DNA from: Bacteroidota bacterium | Lineage (GTDB): Bacteria; Bacteroidota; Bacteroidia; AKYH767-A; OLB10 | Assembly (NCBI GenBank): GCA_016717725.1 | Contig: JADKFA010000044.1 | Coordinates: 1 to 64,000 of the forward strand | Reading direction: 5' to 3' | Length of the DNA: 64,000 nucleotides | Part shown: positions 31,201 to 42,184 of the stretch, piece by piece | Layout of the letters: every line of letters begins with the position of its first letter | How positions within the stretch are numbered: position 1 is the stretch's first letter | Program-made: the position numbers and the translations under genes | The notes under the pieces: generated by a model | What the model was told of the DNA's origin: nothing | Databases searched by the model: none | Seen by the model: the letters and a program-made list of their open reading frames with translations, nothing else

Positions 31201-34200
31201 GCATCCTTCATCCCAGATAGCTATACACCTCCCTTTCGAAGTCCCGTGCGATTTGAAAATCAAAGTCAAGGAGGAGATCTCGATTTCATATGGGATTTTG
31301 GAGATGGTGCTACTTCTGGAACAAGCAATTCAATACATGAATACGATAGCGCCGGAACATATGTTGTTACCCTAATTGCAAACAATTGCCTAGGATCCGA
31401 TACTAGTTCTTTAACAATTACTGTACAAGAACCACCGCTTATGTTAGTAACCACTGACACCATCGATGTTACCATTAGTTGTGGTGACTCGATAACTGTT
31501 CCAGTGATGGTTTACAATAATGGGTTAGGAGATTTGCTCATCAGCGAAAATGGATATACCAATATGGATGATACGATTCACATCCTAGCATATACTGCAT
31601 ATCAAACTCCTTCAAACTTTATGAATTTTTTCGCCACAGAATTAAATCAGAGTTTCCCTAAACATACGCTTACAACATTTACTCATAATGACACCAATCT
31701 TATTAAACAATCATTGGAAAATAAACAAGTATTATTCTTTCCTCCAGTTTATAATGATCCAGATACTGTATATGAAAACTTCGAAAACATAGTTACTTCA
31801 TTTATGCAAAAAGGAGGTAATGTTGTCGTTTTTGGCGGTGCAAATTCTTTAGGAAATAACCGTTTGAGAGCCATGAATATTTTAAGCGCAAAGTCAATTC
31901 CAGCATATACTTTAACTAATATCTCTGTCTTAGACACAACCGATTTCCTGACCGAAAACATTCCATCTACCTTCACACCTTTTAATTATGTCGTATATCC
32001 GGTTAATGTAGCTAATAAGTATAAAAAAATGTTAATTGTAAATGCTATTGATGAATTACTAACTTACCGAAATTTTGGTAAAGGCAAAGGAATTTATAAC
32101 GGATTCAATACTTACACTTCTTCAAATGTTATTCTACAACAGCTTCTAAAAAACAGTGTGAAATCCGCACAAAACCGATGGCCCGATTGGTTGTTGGCAT
32201 CACCCGAGTCTGATATCATTCATCCAGGTGATTCAAGTATTGCATATTTTACCATTAAGCCTTTTAAGTTAACTCCTGGATTACATGATGCTTTCATTCG
32301 AATCAATGGTAATGACACTTCCAATTTATCGCATGAGTTTGTATTGCGTTTAAATATACTTAGCTCTCCATTACTTACTTTTCAAGATTCTTGTCTTGAT
32401 TTTGGATTAGTGACGGTTGGAGATAGTTTAACTAAAAATATAATCATTCAAAATCCAGGTTGTGACACATTAATCATTACTTCCATTTCGTCAACACATC
32501 CTGACTTCACTATTTATGCCGACTCATTTCTTTTACCCATTGCTACTGGTGCTAGTTTCAATGTGAAATTTACACCTCAAACAATTGGATCTTATTCGGA
32601 TACTTTGTATTTTCAAACAAATATTGGTATCATTCCGCATTGTATTACTGGAACAGGAACTATTGAACCGATCATTTACTTTACGGATACTATTTTACAT
32701 TTAAGTCACGATGTGTGTGGAGGTTCTGACTCTGTTGGCTTTTGGTTGCATAATACAGGAGGGAATTATTTACATTATAGTTTAACAGGTGGTATTGTTG
32801 ATTTACCCCGTAGGATTTTAATGAATGTTTATGGCGTAGATTTACAAAACGAATATCTAAATACGATAAATAGTATTCAACAAAATTTTCCGAATATAAT
32901 ATTAGACACTACTTCCATTATCAACACTTATGCTTTCTCTCCATTATTAAAAAACAAGGATGTGGTTCTTTTTCCTCGTCAAGAAACTGGTGTTAGTTAT
33001 ATTTCTCCAGTTAGTGGTTCTGTTAGAAACTTCCTAAATACGGGAGGAAATGCAGTCTTTTTAGGAATGGATTTTCATACGAATATTGGGTCTAATCCAA
33101 TAATTTATTCTTCAGGAATTTTTAATGGATCCGATACAGCAGATGTCAGCACTGGAAATTCAATTGTGATGGACACTACTGATTGGTTCGTAAAAATGTA
33201 AATCCAACTTTTACAAATCCAACAACTACTTATTTACAAAAAATTACTGACTTGAATAAAAAAACTATTGTTAGTAGTTACGGCAAAGATGTCGTAACAG
33301 TTAAAAAATACGGGGATGGAAATGCCACCTATATTGGTTATGATTTCAATTTAGTAACTAGTGACATTCAAAAAATATTGGCAAATGCGATTGAATTTGC
33401 ATATCGCGATAATTTCACACTAGGCTTTTCTGCCAGCCCCGACACTGGAACCATTGCACCTGGAGATTCTGTTTTTATCATGGTAAAAAGTGCTATTGAT
33501 GGTTTCGTAGCTGGAAGTTATACAATGCCTATTGCAATTCTTGGCAATGATCCATTGGTGCTAAACGATACTATTGTAGTTCAAGTTCAACTGGGCTCAA
33601 ACCCATGTGCCGATTTTAATGCAATTGCTACTTTAGTTTGTGATGGAACGATGTCCTTTACCCAAAATCTACTTAACCCAGGTACTACATGGAAATGGTA
33701 TTTTGGTGATGGTGATTCATCGACAGTGCAAGATCCCATACATACTTATTTGACAAATGGATCGAAAACAGTAACACTGATTAGTACGAACTCCTTTGGC
33801 ACTGACACCATCACTAAAACAATAAGCATTACAAGATATATTCCAACCACAACTATTACTGGAACACCTATTGTTGGAAGTAACTTAACATTCAATGCAA
33901 ATTTAAATACTGGACAATTTAATCGACTTTGGGATTTTGGAGATGGTAGTTCTACGAGTACAGCATCTGTTCCAACTCATGCGTACAATTTACCTGGCAC
34001 TTATATTATTACTGTATTATTTACAAATGCTATTTGTACCATCCCACATACGGATACGATCGTTATTCTTCCTGTAGGTATTAGCGAACTCATTGCCGAA
34101 GGAAGTTTTGATATTCGTCCAAACCCATCAGTACAAGAAACAGAAATTCGATTTGAATTAATTAAAACGGGAAATGTATCGTTAGAAATTATTGATGTTA

Positions 34201-34352
34201 CTGGAAGATGCATTGAACGCTTTTGTCAAAATGAAAGAAAAATTGCAGGAAAGTATGTCTACAAATTTAATGCGAATTCGTCTGGAATTTACTCTGTTCT
34301 TCTTCGTGTCAATGATGAATTAATGACATTGAAGTTGGTGAAAACAGAGTAA
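28234..34352 (+). pseudogene. Secreted M4 (thermolysin-like) metallopeptidase with PKD, GEVED, CUB domains and T9SS tail, broken by two stops and a frameshift
   Basis: The ATG at 28234 opens a signal peptide (HLLGLLLTFSTANA). The frame meets TAG at 28405 and TAA at 28426, then continues in the same frame with a typical FTP propeptide (LKSDALGLSNN...HYRYKMYYK). The catalytic domain follows with HEYGH at 29326-29340, the third zinc ligand Glu at 29398 (GGLTESFADIFG) and the HIAGVQNYWFYLLVNGG segment, all intact. Then come a PKD domain, a GEVED domain, PKD, a CUB-like domain, PKD, ASH-like segments, two further PKD domains and a T9SS tail (IRPNPSVQETEIRF...SSGIYSVLLR). A second break at 33192-33196 (five A where six would keep the frame) separates the last ~390 residues. 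Allowing one inserted base gives 2,040 codons. The uninterrupted parts are 28444-33201 (from a TTG) and 33183-34352. Without the signal peptide neither part could be secreted, so the gene is probably inactive unless the lesions are sequence errors. Confidence 0.85.
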
Positions 34353-34374
34353 GTTTATTTTCTAATGGAAGAGT

Positions 34375-34412
34375 AAAACCCAAAATTGTCAATGTCGACA
34401 GTTTTGGGTTTT
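34375..34412. terminator. Bidirectional terminator between convergent genes
   Basis: AAAACCCAAAA at 34375-34385 pairs with TTTTGGGTTTT on the right arm, extended by TGTC/GACA across a short loop, with A- and T-runs on both sides. It sits between the plus-strand peptidase gene and the minus-strand gene ending at 34443, and can serve both. Confidence 0.85.
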
Positions 34413-34442
34413 GTTTAAAAAACGCAAATTTTTGTTTTAACA

Positions 34443-35378
34443 TCATTGCACGATAATTTTTCTATTTACCTTCCTTCCATCCTCAAAAGAAATAGTGAGC
34501 AAATAAAATCCTGGTGAAATTCCCTTTATTTCAAATTGATTTTTACCATGGATTTTTTCTGATTGTATTACTTGCCCATTCAAAGAAAATAATGTCCAAC
34601 TTTCACTTATTTTAGTTGAGCCAAGATCTACATTAATATTTCCGTTAGATGGATTTGGGTGAATTTTAATGATGATTTCCGATGATGGAAGTGTAGCAAC
34701 AGAAGTTAACAATGGGCAAGAACCAAGAGTATCCGGATATAAATTTTGTCCATTTTGGGAAAAGCAATCTAAATTGATATCATCATGATCTGTCCAATTT
34801 GTAGGAACATATCTTAATAAGCCATAGGTTGATCCAATTCCTTCAATAAAATAAACATGGTAATCAGAATTGATATGCCATCTCTTACGATATGCATTTC
34901 CAACGAGCACACTATCAATTGCAATAACTGTATCGCAAACAGCATTCGGAACACAAATCGAAAGAAATCCTTTTAAACTATCTCCCACCTGCATATTAAA
35001 ATCAAATAAAAGTTGTTCAATTGAATCAGCTTCTGGAACAATATATACTTTTTTATTGGGATGATCATTTCGAAAAGCACCTGCATATTTACCGGGTAAA
35101 ATATAAAATCCGGGAGGAGTACAGTTAGGCCCTGCTTGATAAACAAATGCTGGAACTTGAAATGAATGGTAAGAAACATTATTGATAAGAGTATCCTGAC
35201 CAATAAAATACGAATTGTAATAATCAATGCTAGAATTACCAATGATTCCCCAACATACATTGCTGTACGAATAATTCCAACTCGCAGAAGAATCTGGGAA
35301 AGGGTGATAAACCGAAGTTTGAGCGTGGAGTGATGCGTTAGTACAGTTTATAATCAATACCAGAAAGAACTTCTTCAT
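34443..35378 (-). CDS. Small secreted T9SS type A protein of unknown function
   Basis: 311 residues. The N-terminus is a signal peptide (MKKFFLVLIINCTNASLHAQ). The mature domain (~21-225) starts with SVYHPFPDSSASWNYSY and contains five or six cysteines and repeated beta-strand-like segments; I do not recognise a named family, although similar short proteins of unknown function with a PFPDSSAxWN start occur in Bacteroidota. The end is a type A sorting tail (KIHPNPSNGNINVDL ... SPGFYLLTISFEDGRKVNRKIIVQ). It converges on the peptidase gene and diverges from the large plus-strand gene at 35600. Confidence 0.8.
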   Translation of the reverse strand: MKKFFLVLIINCTNASLHAQTSVYHPFPDSSASWNYSYSNVCWGIIGNSSIDYYNSYFIGQDTLINNVSYHSFQVPAFVYQAGPNCTPPGFYILPGKYAGAFRNDHPNKKVYIVPEADSIEQLLFDFNMQVGDSLKGFLSICVPNAVCDTVIAIDSVLVGNAYRKRWHINSDYHVYFIEGIGSTYGLLRYVPTNWTDHDDINLDCFSQNGQNLYPDTLGSCPLLTSVATLPSSEIIIKIHPNPSNGNINVDLGSTKISESWTLFSLNGQVIQSEKIHGKNQFEIKGISPGFYLLTISFEDGRKVNRKIIVQ

Positions 35379-35545
35379 AGTGAGAGAGAATTTAGTGATT
35401 GTGATAAATAATAATTTAAAGCAACTTTAAGTTTACAAAAATTGTAAAAAATTTCAAATAAAATAGGAATTATTGAATTTGAATGAATATCTTTTTAGAG
35501 AGATAATAATGGTTCGAAGGTAGTGTAAATTAAAGCGCTTTCTTC

Positions 35546-35575
35546 TTGTTTTTTACTTTTATTCCCTTACTTTTG
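35546..35575 (+). promoter_or_regulatory. Bacteroidota-type promoter (-33 TTG, -7 TACTTTTG)
   Basis: TTG at 35546-35548 and TACTTTTG at 35568-35575 (fits TAnnTTTG) are 19 nt apart, the usual spacing in this phylum. Transcription would begin near 35580. That places the first possible TTG/ATG codons before the transcript and supports ATG 35600 as the real start of the next gene. Confidence 0.7.
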
Positions 35576-35599
35576 ATATACACTTATAAACCTACTACT

Positions 35600-38500
35600 A
35601 TGGTTACTTCCTACATTTCAAGAGCTTATTGCTCCCGTTTAATTGCTTTTAGTATTTTCTTTGTTTTTGCTAGCTTAGAGCTAAAAGCACAACTACCAGT
35701 CATTCCTGATTTTGGCACCATCAATCATCCCATTCCATACGATCTTTTTGGGTTTAATGGAGCAAACACCTTAAAAGCGGATCAAAGCTGGAATGACTTA
35801 TTGCAAAACACAACTCCATTAACCAGGTTACAGGATCTAAATGCGCGAGTATTACGCTATCCCGGCGGAACACTGGGGAATTATTGGGATTGGCGTAAAG
35901 GCTGGTTTTTGAGCAGTCATGATATACCAAATGGAATATTATTGCCCGAAAAATATGATCCTGAAGTCCCAACTAACCAAGGAAATTACCAGTTTGATAA
36001 TACATTAGAGACTTTTCTCAAATGTTTATCGAGTTCGTTTGCAAAACCTATGTGGCAAATGAATTTATTAACTTCCGACTTTAGTTATCAATTAGCAATT
36101 TTATATGCATCTAAAACGAAAGGTGTAACTTCTGAATATGTCGAATTAGGAAATGAATTCTATTTAGGCGATTCTGATAACCGTTTAATATTTCCCAATG
36201 TGGATCATTATGCAGAAAAAGCAATGGAATGGTCGAGTCGCATTAAAAGTATACCTCCCTTTTCTATTACTAAAATTGCAGCACTTGGAGCAGAAAGTGC
36301 TTATGAATCAGAACCTGGAAGACGACGATTATGGCTCGGCAGATTATTAGAAAATCTTAACGGAAATTCGGATATAGATGCAATCACGCTTCATCCATAT
36401 TTTGGAGCAAAATTTACAGGTAATAATAATCAACCTTGCCCTTCAAATATCTCGACCAGTAACATTCGAAGTGCATTTGCAACTATTATTCAGGAAAGCA
36501 GAGACTTTGTAAACGACGAAATAGCTCAAATAGCAAATACAGGGAAGGAAACCTGGATCACTGAATTTAATTTGTTTGACACAAAACACGCGATTCATGG
36601 CACCTGGTTTCACGGGTTGTTTGCAAGTTCAATGCTACTAACTTACCTAGAAGGACAAAACGTTACTAAGATAATGCCTCATACCTTATCCGGAGATGGG
36701 ATTTTTTCAGGTATGTACTCAAATAATTCAGGCTTAGCTTTCGGTCAAAATGGTGGCAGTTTCTTAGGTCCAGGATATTGCAGTCAACCCATTCCTTTAA
36801 CGCGTGAATGGGAGTTGACAGCACTCGGCAATGCTGTAGCCTTAATTACAACAGCTGCTGATGGTGCTACCTCTGTTAAGAATGTAGACTTCTCCACCGC
36901 CCTAGTATTGGACGCTGCCGTAAGTACAAACATATATGAATTGAGTGGATGGTATTTTTATAAAGATGTATATAGAGGCGAGTTTATTTTGGTGAATTAT
37001 GCTGAAAATCCTAAGCCTGTTGATTTAGATGCCATTTTAATTAGTAATAATACACCGTTTTCCTCCACGAATTTCACTTTCAAATGGCAATCATTGACCG
37101 CCGGAATATGGGAATATGCCTTAGGAAATGCAAGCAGTATAGACGATCCTGCTGATAACGAAATAACTTTAACTCCTCTCGATATTTTATCTAGCTCCTC
37201 AATTAATCTTCCACCTTACAGCATAACTCGCATTTCTATTAATCCTACTATCCCTAATTTACATGTAGATCTTAATAAAATTGAATTTTGTTGCCATGAA
37301 ATGTTAAATGTACGAGCATCAAATCTAGATTGGAGCGAAGGATATTATTGGAGTATCGATAACGAACCTGTAAGTAATAATGATAATCCTTTTTTTATTG
37401 AAATTCCAGAATTAGAAGAAAACACGAATAAAAATATCACATTACATCGAGCTGATGGAGATATTGTGTGGACCTCCGATTTTTTAGTGAATAGATGCTT
37501 AGGCCCTATTACAATTACGTCTGATCTACCGGATTTTTGCCCAGGAGATCAAATTCATTTAACATCAACTGCTGGTTCACTTCCCAATCCATGGCAATAT
37601 CACTGGACACCCACTAGCCCCATTTTAAATTATGATGTAAACGTTAGGCATGCGGATGCAACCCCAACTCACACAACCATGTTTAGGCAGTACTCTACAA
37701 ATGGAACCTGCTGGTATGTATCAAATGATTTAATTGTCAATAGCCAAAATCCAGAACCGTTTTTTTCAAAAACCGAATTGAAGGTTTGTAATACTACAAG
37801 CCAAAAAAATGTTAGACTTGAAGTAGAACTTGCTAATGCTATATCTGGAACTACCTATACTTGTGTTTGGAAGAATGAATCTGGAACTATCGTTCATAGT
37901 TCAAATACATCATTGTACTATTCATTTAACCATACCAATCTAGACCAAATATTTACAGTCACTGTAACTTCTCAAACTAACGGATGTTCAGGAACTGCAA
38001 CTGTACAAGTATTGGGTGTAGAGTGCTGTCAACCACCTCTTCCAAATATCGATCCTGCTAAACTTAATTTAACCGGCTCTCTCCCTGCTACAGTGACTAA
38101 TGATAAAGTGTTTTTAAATGATTTACTGTTTGATGTGTGGAATTTAGGAAATCCACCCCCTACGATTCCTGCAGGTGTAGTATTCGATGAAGGTACATCA
38201 GTTGAAATAAATTGTACAGGCGCAAATCCAATAAAGGATATTTACATCAACCGGAAATTAAATGTTGACCTTCTTACTACACTTATAGGATGTACTTTAC
38301 ATATTGGAGAAGAAGCAGAAATAAATTTGTACGGCGCAAGTGACCTTGTTTTGATGGGCTGCTCCTTAATAACCTGCGACAATAATGTGTACACGTGGAA
38401 AGGTGCGACAGCAGAGGGAGAAAATCAAATGATTGTAGCAATACCTTTTGGGGGAGTCAAAACCTATATTAGTAATGCCGAAAAGGCAATTGACCTAAGT

Positions 38501-40663
38501 GACAAAGCAGAATTTGTAATTGCCGAAACCGATTTCTTTAATAACGTTACTGCAGTTAACTTGCACGATTATTCTTCTAAAATTAAAATTGGACAGGGAG
38601 ATTTTATTGCAAATGGTACATCGTATGATATAAATAATATCTATGACAATACTTTTAATGCCGATAATATCAATTGGCCTAGTGGCTTTTTTAATAAAGG
38701 TTTTTATAATGCACATTCCGCAATTTCATGTAGTTGGATAGAAGGATTAGAAATTGGAAAAGAATTGCATGGCAATGATTTTAAAAATAGCGCTGTAGGC
38801 ATCAAGTTATTTAATTCCAGTGCTATTATATTAAATAACATATTTAGCGAAATATATCAACCGGCGTCAGGACATGCTCGATTTCATGCGGTTGGGATCT
38901 TAAGTACTTATGGTGACCCTCTCAATGATGTTAACGTGGTTATTGGCGATAATGCGAGTCTTAATTTCCGAAACACATTTAATGATGTTACCAATTCTAT
39001 TGTTATTTCAGGTGGGGGGAAGTATAACATATTGAACAATTATTTTGGGCCAGCTAATATCGGTAAAAATGATTTTGATATTCAATTGTATGAAATAATA
39101 GGTGGAGACATTGAAATAATAAATAATGAGTTTCATAGTGTACAAACAGGTATTTATGGATACAATATTTATCCCAGTTCAAAGCTGAATATTGACGGAA
39201 ACCAATTTACAGATCCTGAGCTAACGTCGGGCAACAGTAACTTCCGACATACTGCTATTACTTTGCAAAACCAGCAGCAGTTTAGTAACAAAGGGGTGAG
39301 TATTAAAAACAATGAAATTAATAATTTGCGAATTGGTATCCATTTGAATCAAACCAATATCGTAGAGGTATTAAACAATAACATTTATTTTAACATGCCT
39401 CCATTTAACAATCCGACTGAAATTTTTAGCGGTATTTTAACGGAGGGAAGCGACAACCTTAATATTATCGATAACAATATAATCAGTAATAATTATTTCG
39501 CAACGAGAAATGACTTTTTACGAGGAATCTCCATGGATTATGGCATTCGAAATACATTGCGTTGTAACAACTTAATAAACCTAGGTTATTCATTAAAGTT
39601 GAACGGACCTTGCAGTCCATCTACCATCGAAAATAATAATTATACTGCTTATGATGTGGGGGTATATTATGCAAGCGCTAGCGTAGGCAACCAAGGAAAT
39701 ACCAATAAATCGCAAGACAATGTTTGGATTCCACCTTCAGGACTTTTAAATAATAATAAAGTTGACGGTAATTCGACTTTTCTTGATATCTGGTTTCATT
39801 GGGGAGGCGCAATTAATAACAACTTTTCTCCGTGGCCATTTGATATAACTGTTATAACTACAGATGATAACAATCCTCACAATGCGAACTCATGTTCCCG
39901 TGCCGAGAATACAGAATACGAAATGGATCGATTTTTAGCATCATTAGAAGTAGACTCGCAAAATACAGATGCCGATCAGCAATTTATTGTGGCGGAAAGA
40001 TTGTTTCGGTTAATGCGCAATGATTCAGCTTTTATGGCAATGAATCCATTGTCTTATACCCAGCTTTCCGATTTGTATTATACTTTTATCAATTCCTCGT
40101 CGGAGTATCTAAATAATGTTGAGAATTATTTAAGCCGACAAAGCAACGATTCTGCCGAGTTTCTGTTATCGGTTGTTGTAGATACCAATCTGATTCAGGA
40201 AAACGATAAATATATTTTTGAAATTATATGCAAAGTCAATAATAAAGATACATTGCTGTTAGCTGACACCATACACTTAGTGGAGCTTGTACATTCTTTT
40301 TCATACCGTGTAGGAAGGGCTACCTTTAGTGCAAGTGCTTTAACATTTACTGAACGTCATCCAACCGCTACAAGTAGTTTCCGGATACTAAAAACCGAAG
40401 AAGAGCAGTTAGTATCTAAAACTAAAATAGAACCCAATCCTACCGAGCAATGTATATGGATTACGATTCCTAATGATTCATATAAAGAGTATTTAATTAT
40501 AAATTCACAAGGAAAGGAAATTGGAAAAATAAATATTCAAGGAAAAGAAAACAAATTGCCCTTTTGTTTCTCTGAAGGCATAGAAGATCCTTATCTACTA
40601 CTTGTAGGAAAAGACAGCAGGGGAAAAATACTTGATGTTAACAAAGTATTAATTGTAAAATAG
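35600..40663 (+). CDS. Secreted glycosidase-like TIM barrel plus beta-helix protein with T9SS-like tail
   Basis: The ATG at 35600 is preferred over the longer frame from 35546 because it gives a proper signal peptide (RLIAFSIFFVFASLELKAQ) and lies just after the promoter. The product is 1,687 residues. Residues ~35-430 look like a clan A glycoside hydrolase barrel related to the GH51/GH79 type: LRYPGGTLGNYWDW, the acid/base motif ELGNE with Glu186, and ETWITEFN with the candidate nucleophile Glu322. A beta-sandwich follows (~440-550). Then come Ig-like segments (~560-810) and a parallel beta-helix (~880-1400) with NNxI turns. The C-terminus (IEPNPTEQCIWITIP...LLLVGKDSRGKILDVNKVLIVK) resembles a T9SS tail, though it is less typical. 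It likely acts on an extracellular polysaccharide; the exact substrate is not readable from sequence. It ends 6 bp before the ATG of the next gene, so the three genes 35600-43731 may be one operon. Confidence 0.82.
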   Translation: MVTSYISRAYCSRLIAFSIFFVFASLELKAQLPVIPDFGTINHPIPYDLFGFNGANTLKADQSWNDLLQNTTPLTRLQDLNARVLRYPGGTLGNYWDWRKGWFLSSHDIPNGILLPEKYDPEVPTNQGNYQFDNTLETFLKCLSSSFAKPMWQMNLLTSDFSYQLAILYASKTKGVTSEYVELGNEFYLGDSDNRLIFPNVDHYAEKAMEWSSRIKSIPPFSITKIAALGAESAYESEPGRRRLWLGRLLENLNGNSDIDAITLHPYFGAKFTGNNNQPCPSNISTSNIRSAFATIIQESRDFVNDEIAQIANTGKETWITEFNLFDTKHAIHGTWFHGLFASSMLLTYLEGQNVTKIMPHTLSGDGIFSGMYSNNSGLAFGQNGGSFLGPGYCSQPIPLTREWELTALGNAVALITTAADGATSVKNVDFSTALVLDAAVSTNIYELSGWYFYKDVYRGEFILVNYAENPKPVDLDAILISNNTPFSSTNFTFKWQSLTAGIWEYALGNASSIDDPADNEITLTPLDILSSSSINLPPYSITRISINPTIPNLHVDLNKIEFCCHEMLNVRASNLDWSEGYYWSIDNEPVSNNDNPFFIEIPELEENTNKNITLHRADGDIVWTSDFLVNRCLGPITITSDLPDFCPGDQIHLTSTAGSLPNPWQYHWTPTSPILNYDVNVRHADATPTHTTMFRQYSTNGTCWYVSNDLIVNSQNPEPFFSKTELKVCNTTSQKNVRLEVELANAISGTTYTCVWKNESGTIVHSSNTSLYYSFNHTNLDQIFTVTVTSQTNGCSGTATVQVLGVECCQPPLPNIDPAKLNLTGSLPATVTNDKVFLNDLLFDVWNLGNPPPTIPAGVVFDEGTSVEINCTGANPIKDIYINRKLNVDLLTTLIGCTLHIGEEAEINLYGASDLVLMGCSLITCDNNVYTWKGATAEGENQMIVAIPFGGVKTYISNAEKAIDLSDKAEFVIAETDFFNNVTAVNLHDYSSKIKIGQGDFIANGTSYDINNIYDNTFNADNINWPSGFFNKGFYNAHSAISCSWIEGLEIGKELHGNDFKNSAVGIKLFNSSAIILNNIFSEIYQPASGHARFHAVGILSTYGDPLNDVNVVIGDNASLNFRNTFNDVTNSIVISGGGKYNILNNYFGPANIGKNDFDIQLYEIIGGDIEIINNEFHSVQTGIYGYNIYPSSKLNIDGNQFTDPELTSGNSNFRHTAITLQNQQQFSNKGVSIKNNEINNLRIGIHLNQTNIVEVLNNNIYFNMPPFNNPTEIFSGILTEGSDNLNIIDNNIISNNYFATRNDFLRGISMDYGIRNTLRCNNLINLGYSLKLNGPCSPSTIENNNYTAYDVGVYYASASVGNQGNTNKSQDNVWIPPSGLLNNNKVDGNSTFLDIWFHWGGAINNNFSPWPFDITVITTDDNNPHNANSCSRAENTEYEMDRFLASLEVDSQNTDADQQFIVAERLFRLMRNDSAFMAMNPLSYTQLSDLYYTFINSSSEYLNNVENYLSRQSNDSAEFLLSVVVDTNLIQENDKYIFEIICKVNNKDTLLLADTIHLVELVHSFSYRVGRATFSASALTFTERHPTATSSFRILKTEEEQLVSKTKIEPNPTEQCIWITIPNDSYKEYLIINSQGKEIGKINIQGKENKLPFCFSEGIEDPYLLLVGKDSRGKILDVNKVLIVK

Positions 40664-40669
40664 GTGAGC

Positions 40670-42184
40670 ATGAAAAGATATTATTTCATACTTGTAATCC
40701 TAATTTTATTTATAAATTGCAAGTATAGTCAGGCTCAGAACCGAAACGCCATTTGGTGCTTTGGAGATTCGGCTGGTGTAGATTTTACTATCCCCGCTAG
40801 TCCTCAGCCTTATTTTTCGGCCATGCGAAGCCGAGGGACTGTCGTTTCTATTTGTGATTCATTAGGGCAACTATTATTTTATGCTCATACTGGAGATACG
40901 AGCAATGCAGTAAATTTTCAAGGGAACGTGAAAAACAAACTCCACCAAATGATGGATAATGGGGACTCCATTATTGGAATATCTTGGTATCAAGAGATGG
41001 TGATTGTTCCTTTCCCTGATGATAACCAAAAATATTATCTTTTTGCACAAGATGTTACATTGAACTACGGAATCTACTATTCAATTATTGATATGGGTTT
41101 AAACATTGGATTGGGTAAAGTAATACTCAAAAACCAACAGATTTTAAATATCCGAATGGCTGATTGTATTACGGCTATTAAGCATGGCAATGGTCGAGAT
41201 TGGTGGTTGTACTCCATATTAGGGAATGGCAACCTTGTTAGCACCCCATTTTATACTTATCTTATAACACCTTCAGGAATTCTATTAGATACACTTCAGG
41301 ATCCCGGTTTTATTTCCTTAGGAAGTGTCGTTGAATTCCGTTGGAATAAACAAGGAACTAAATTGGCTTATGTTAATTACAGCGGCCTCATCCAGGTATT
41401 TGATTATGATCGTTGCACTGGGCTCATAACAAATCCAATTACTATTGATACAATGCGACCAACCACTCCATTGCCTGCTTATTGGGCTTGTGAGTTTTCG
41501 GCTAATGGCAGATATCTTTATATTACGGGTCATCCCGTGTCCTCTAATTTATTTGTTGTAGATCTCTTAGATACGAGCTATACATTAACGAATATTTGGT
41601 CGATTAGTAATCCTCAATATTATTTGGGTGATATAAAAAGAGGTCCGGATGATAAAATTTATGTAACGGGAGGATATTATGACGGTCTTTCTTTTCCATA
41701 TCCCTATGCCGACTCGGTGTATAATCAATACAACATGAATTTATCCGTAATCAACCAGCCGGATTCTGCTTTCCCTGCTTGTAATTTTACTCCTTATAGT
41801 TTTTACCTTGGCGGCAAACGAACCTATTGGGGATTGCCTAATAACCCCAACTACGATTTGGGTGTAGTGGCAGGGAGTCAATGTGATACATTGAGTGTAG
41901 GCCTCTCCCCCAGCCCCTCTCAAGAGGAGATGGGAGCTATTATGCAGGCATGGTACAATCCTGCATGGAATCTTATTCATGTAAACGCATCACAATTAAA
42001 AGGCAAAGTAGGTATCATTCGTTTACTGGATGTGAGTGGAAGAACACTCTATGAAAAAAAGATAGAGTTTATTCATGGAGGTTATTACACAACAGAAATT
42101 TATATGAATGCATTTTCATCTGGAATTTATTTTGTTCAATTAATAACTGATAAGGAACAGGTTGCTGGTAAGGTGATGAAATGA
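40670..42184 (+). CDS. T9SS type A cargo, beta-propeller-like, paralogue 1
   Basis: The frame could start at a GTG at 40664, but the ATG at 40670 gives a clean signal peptide (YYFILVILILFINCKYSQAQ). The product is 504 residues. The mature start NAIWCFGDSAGVDF, followed by QLLFYAHTGD and QEMVIVPFPDDNQKYYLF, resembles a large Bacteroidota group whose members start IWYFGxxAGLDF and form a WD40-like beta-propeller. A type A sorting tail follows (GIIRLLDVSGRTLYEKKIE ... SSGIYFVQLITD). The linker before it, GLSPSPSQEEMGA, is encoded by a degenerate copy of a GC-rich palindromic repeat (41903-41936). It overlaps the next gene by 4 bp (ATGA), so they are translationally coupled. Function unknown. Confidence 0.85.
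   Translation: MKRYYFILVILILFINCKYSQAQNRNAIWCFGDSAGVDFTIPASPQPYFSAMRSRGTVVSICDSLGQLLFYAHTGDTSNAVNFQGNVKNKLHQMMDNGDSIIGISWYQEMVIVPFPDDNQKYYLFAQDVTLNYGIYYSIIDMGLNIGLGKVILKNQQILNIRMADCITAIKHGNGRDWWLYSILGNGNLVSTPFYTYLITPSGILLDTLQDPGFISLGSVVEFRWNKQGTKLAYVNYSGLIQVFDYDRCTGLITNPITIDTMRPTTPLPAYWACEFSANGRYLYITGHPVSSNLFVVDLLDTSYTLTNIWSISNPQYYLGDIKRGPDDKIYVTGGYYDGLSFPYPYADSVYNQYNMNLSVINQPDSAFPACNFTPYSFYLGGKRTYWGLPNNPNYDLGVVAGSQCDTLSVGLSPSPSQEEMGAIMQAWYNPAWNLIHVNASQLKGKVGIIRLLDVSGRTLYEKKIEFIHGGYYTTEIYMNAFSSGIYFVQLITDKEQVAGKVMK
41903..41936. repeat. GC-rich palindromic repeat inside a coding region, degenerate copy
   Basis: A CTCTCCCCC...CCCCTCTC / GAGGAGATGGGAG element read in frame as LSPSPSQEEMG. It corresponds position for position to the better preserved copy at 43447-43480 in the adjacent paralogue. 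Confidence 0.75.

Noticed and set aside
33183..33201. Programmed -1/+1 ribosomal frameshift joining the two parts of the M4 peptidase
   Set aside because: The A-run lacks a canonical slippery heptamer and no downstream pseudoknot was seen; two nonsense codons in the same gene make decay the simpler explanation.
40664..40669. GTG start for the first propeller paralogue
   Set aside because: The ATG six bases later gives a standard signal peptide, and the GTG directly abuts the previous stop codon.
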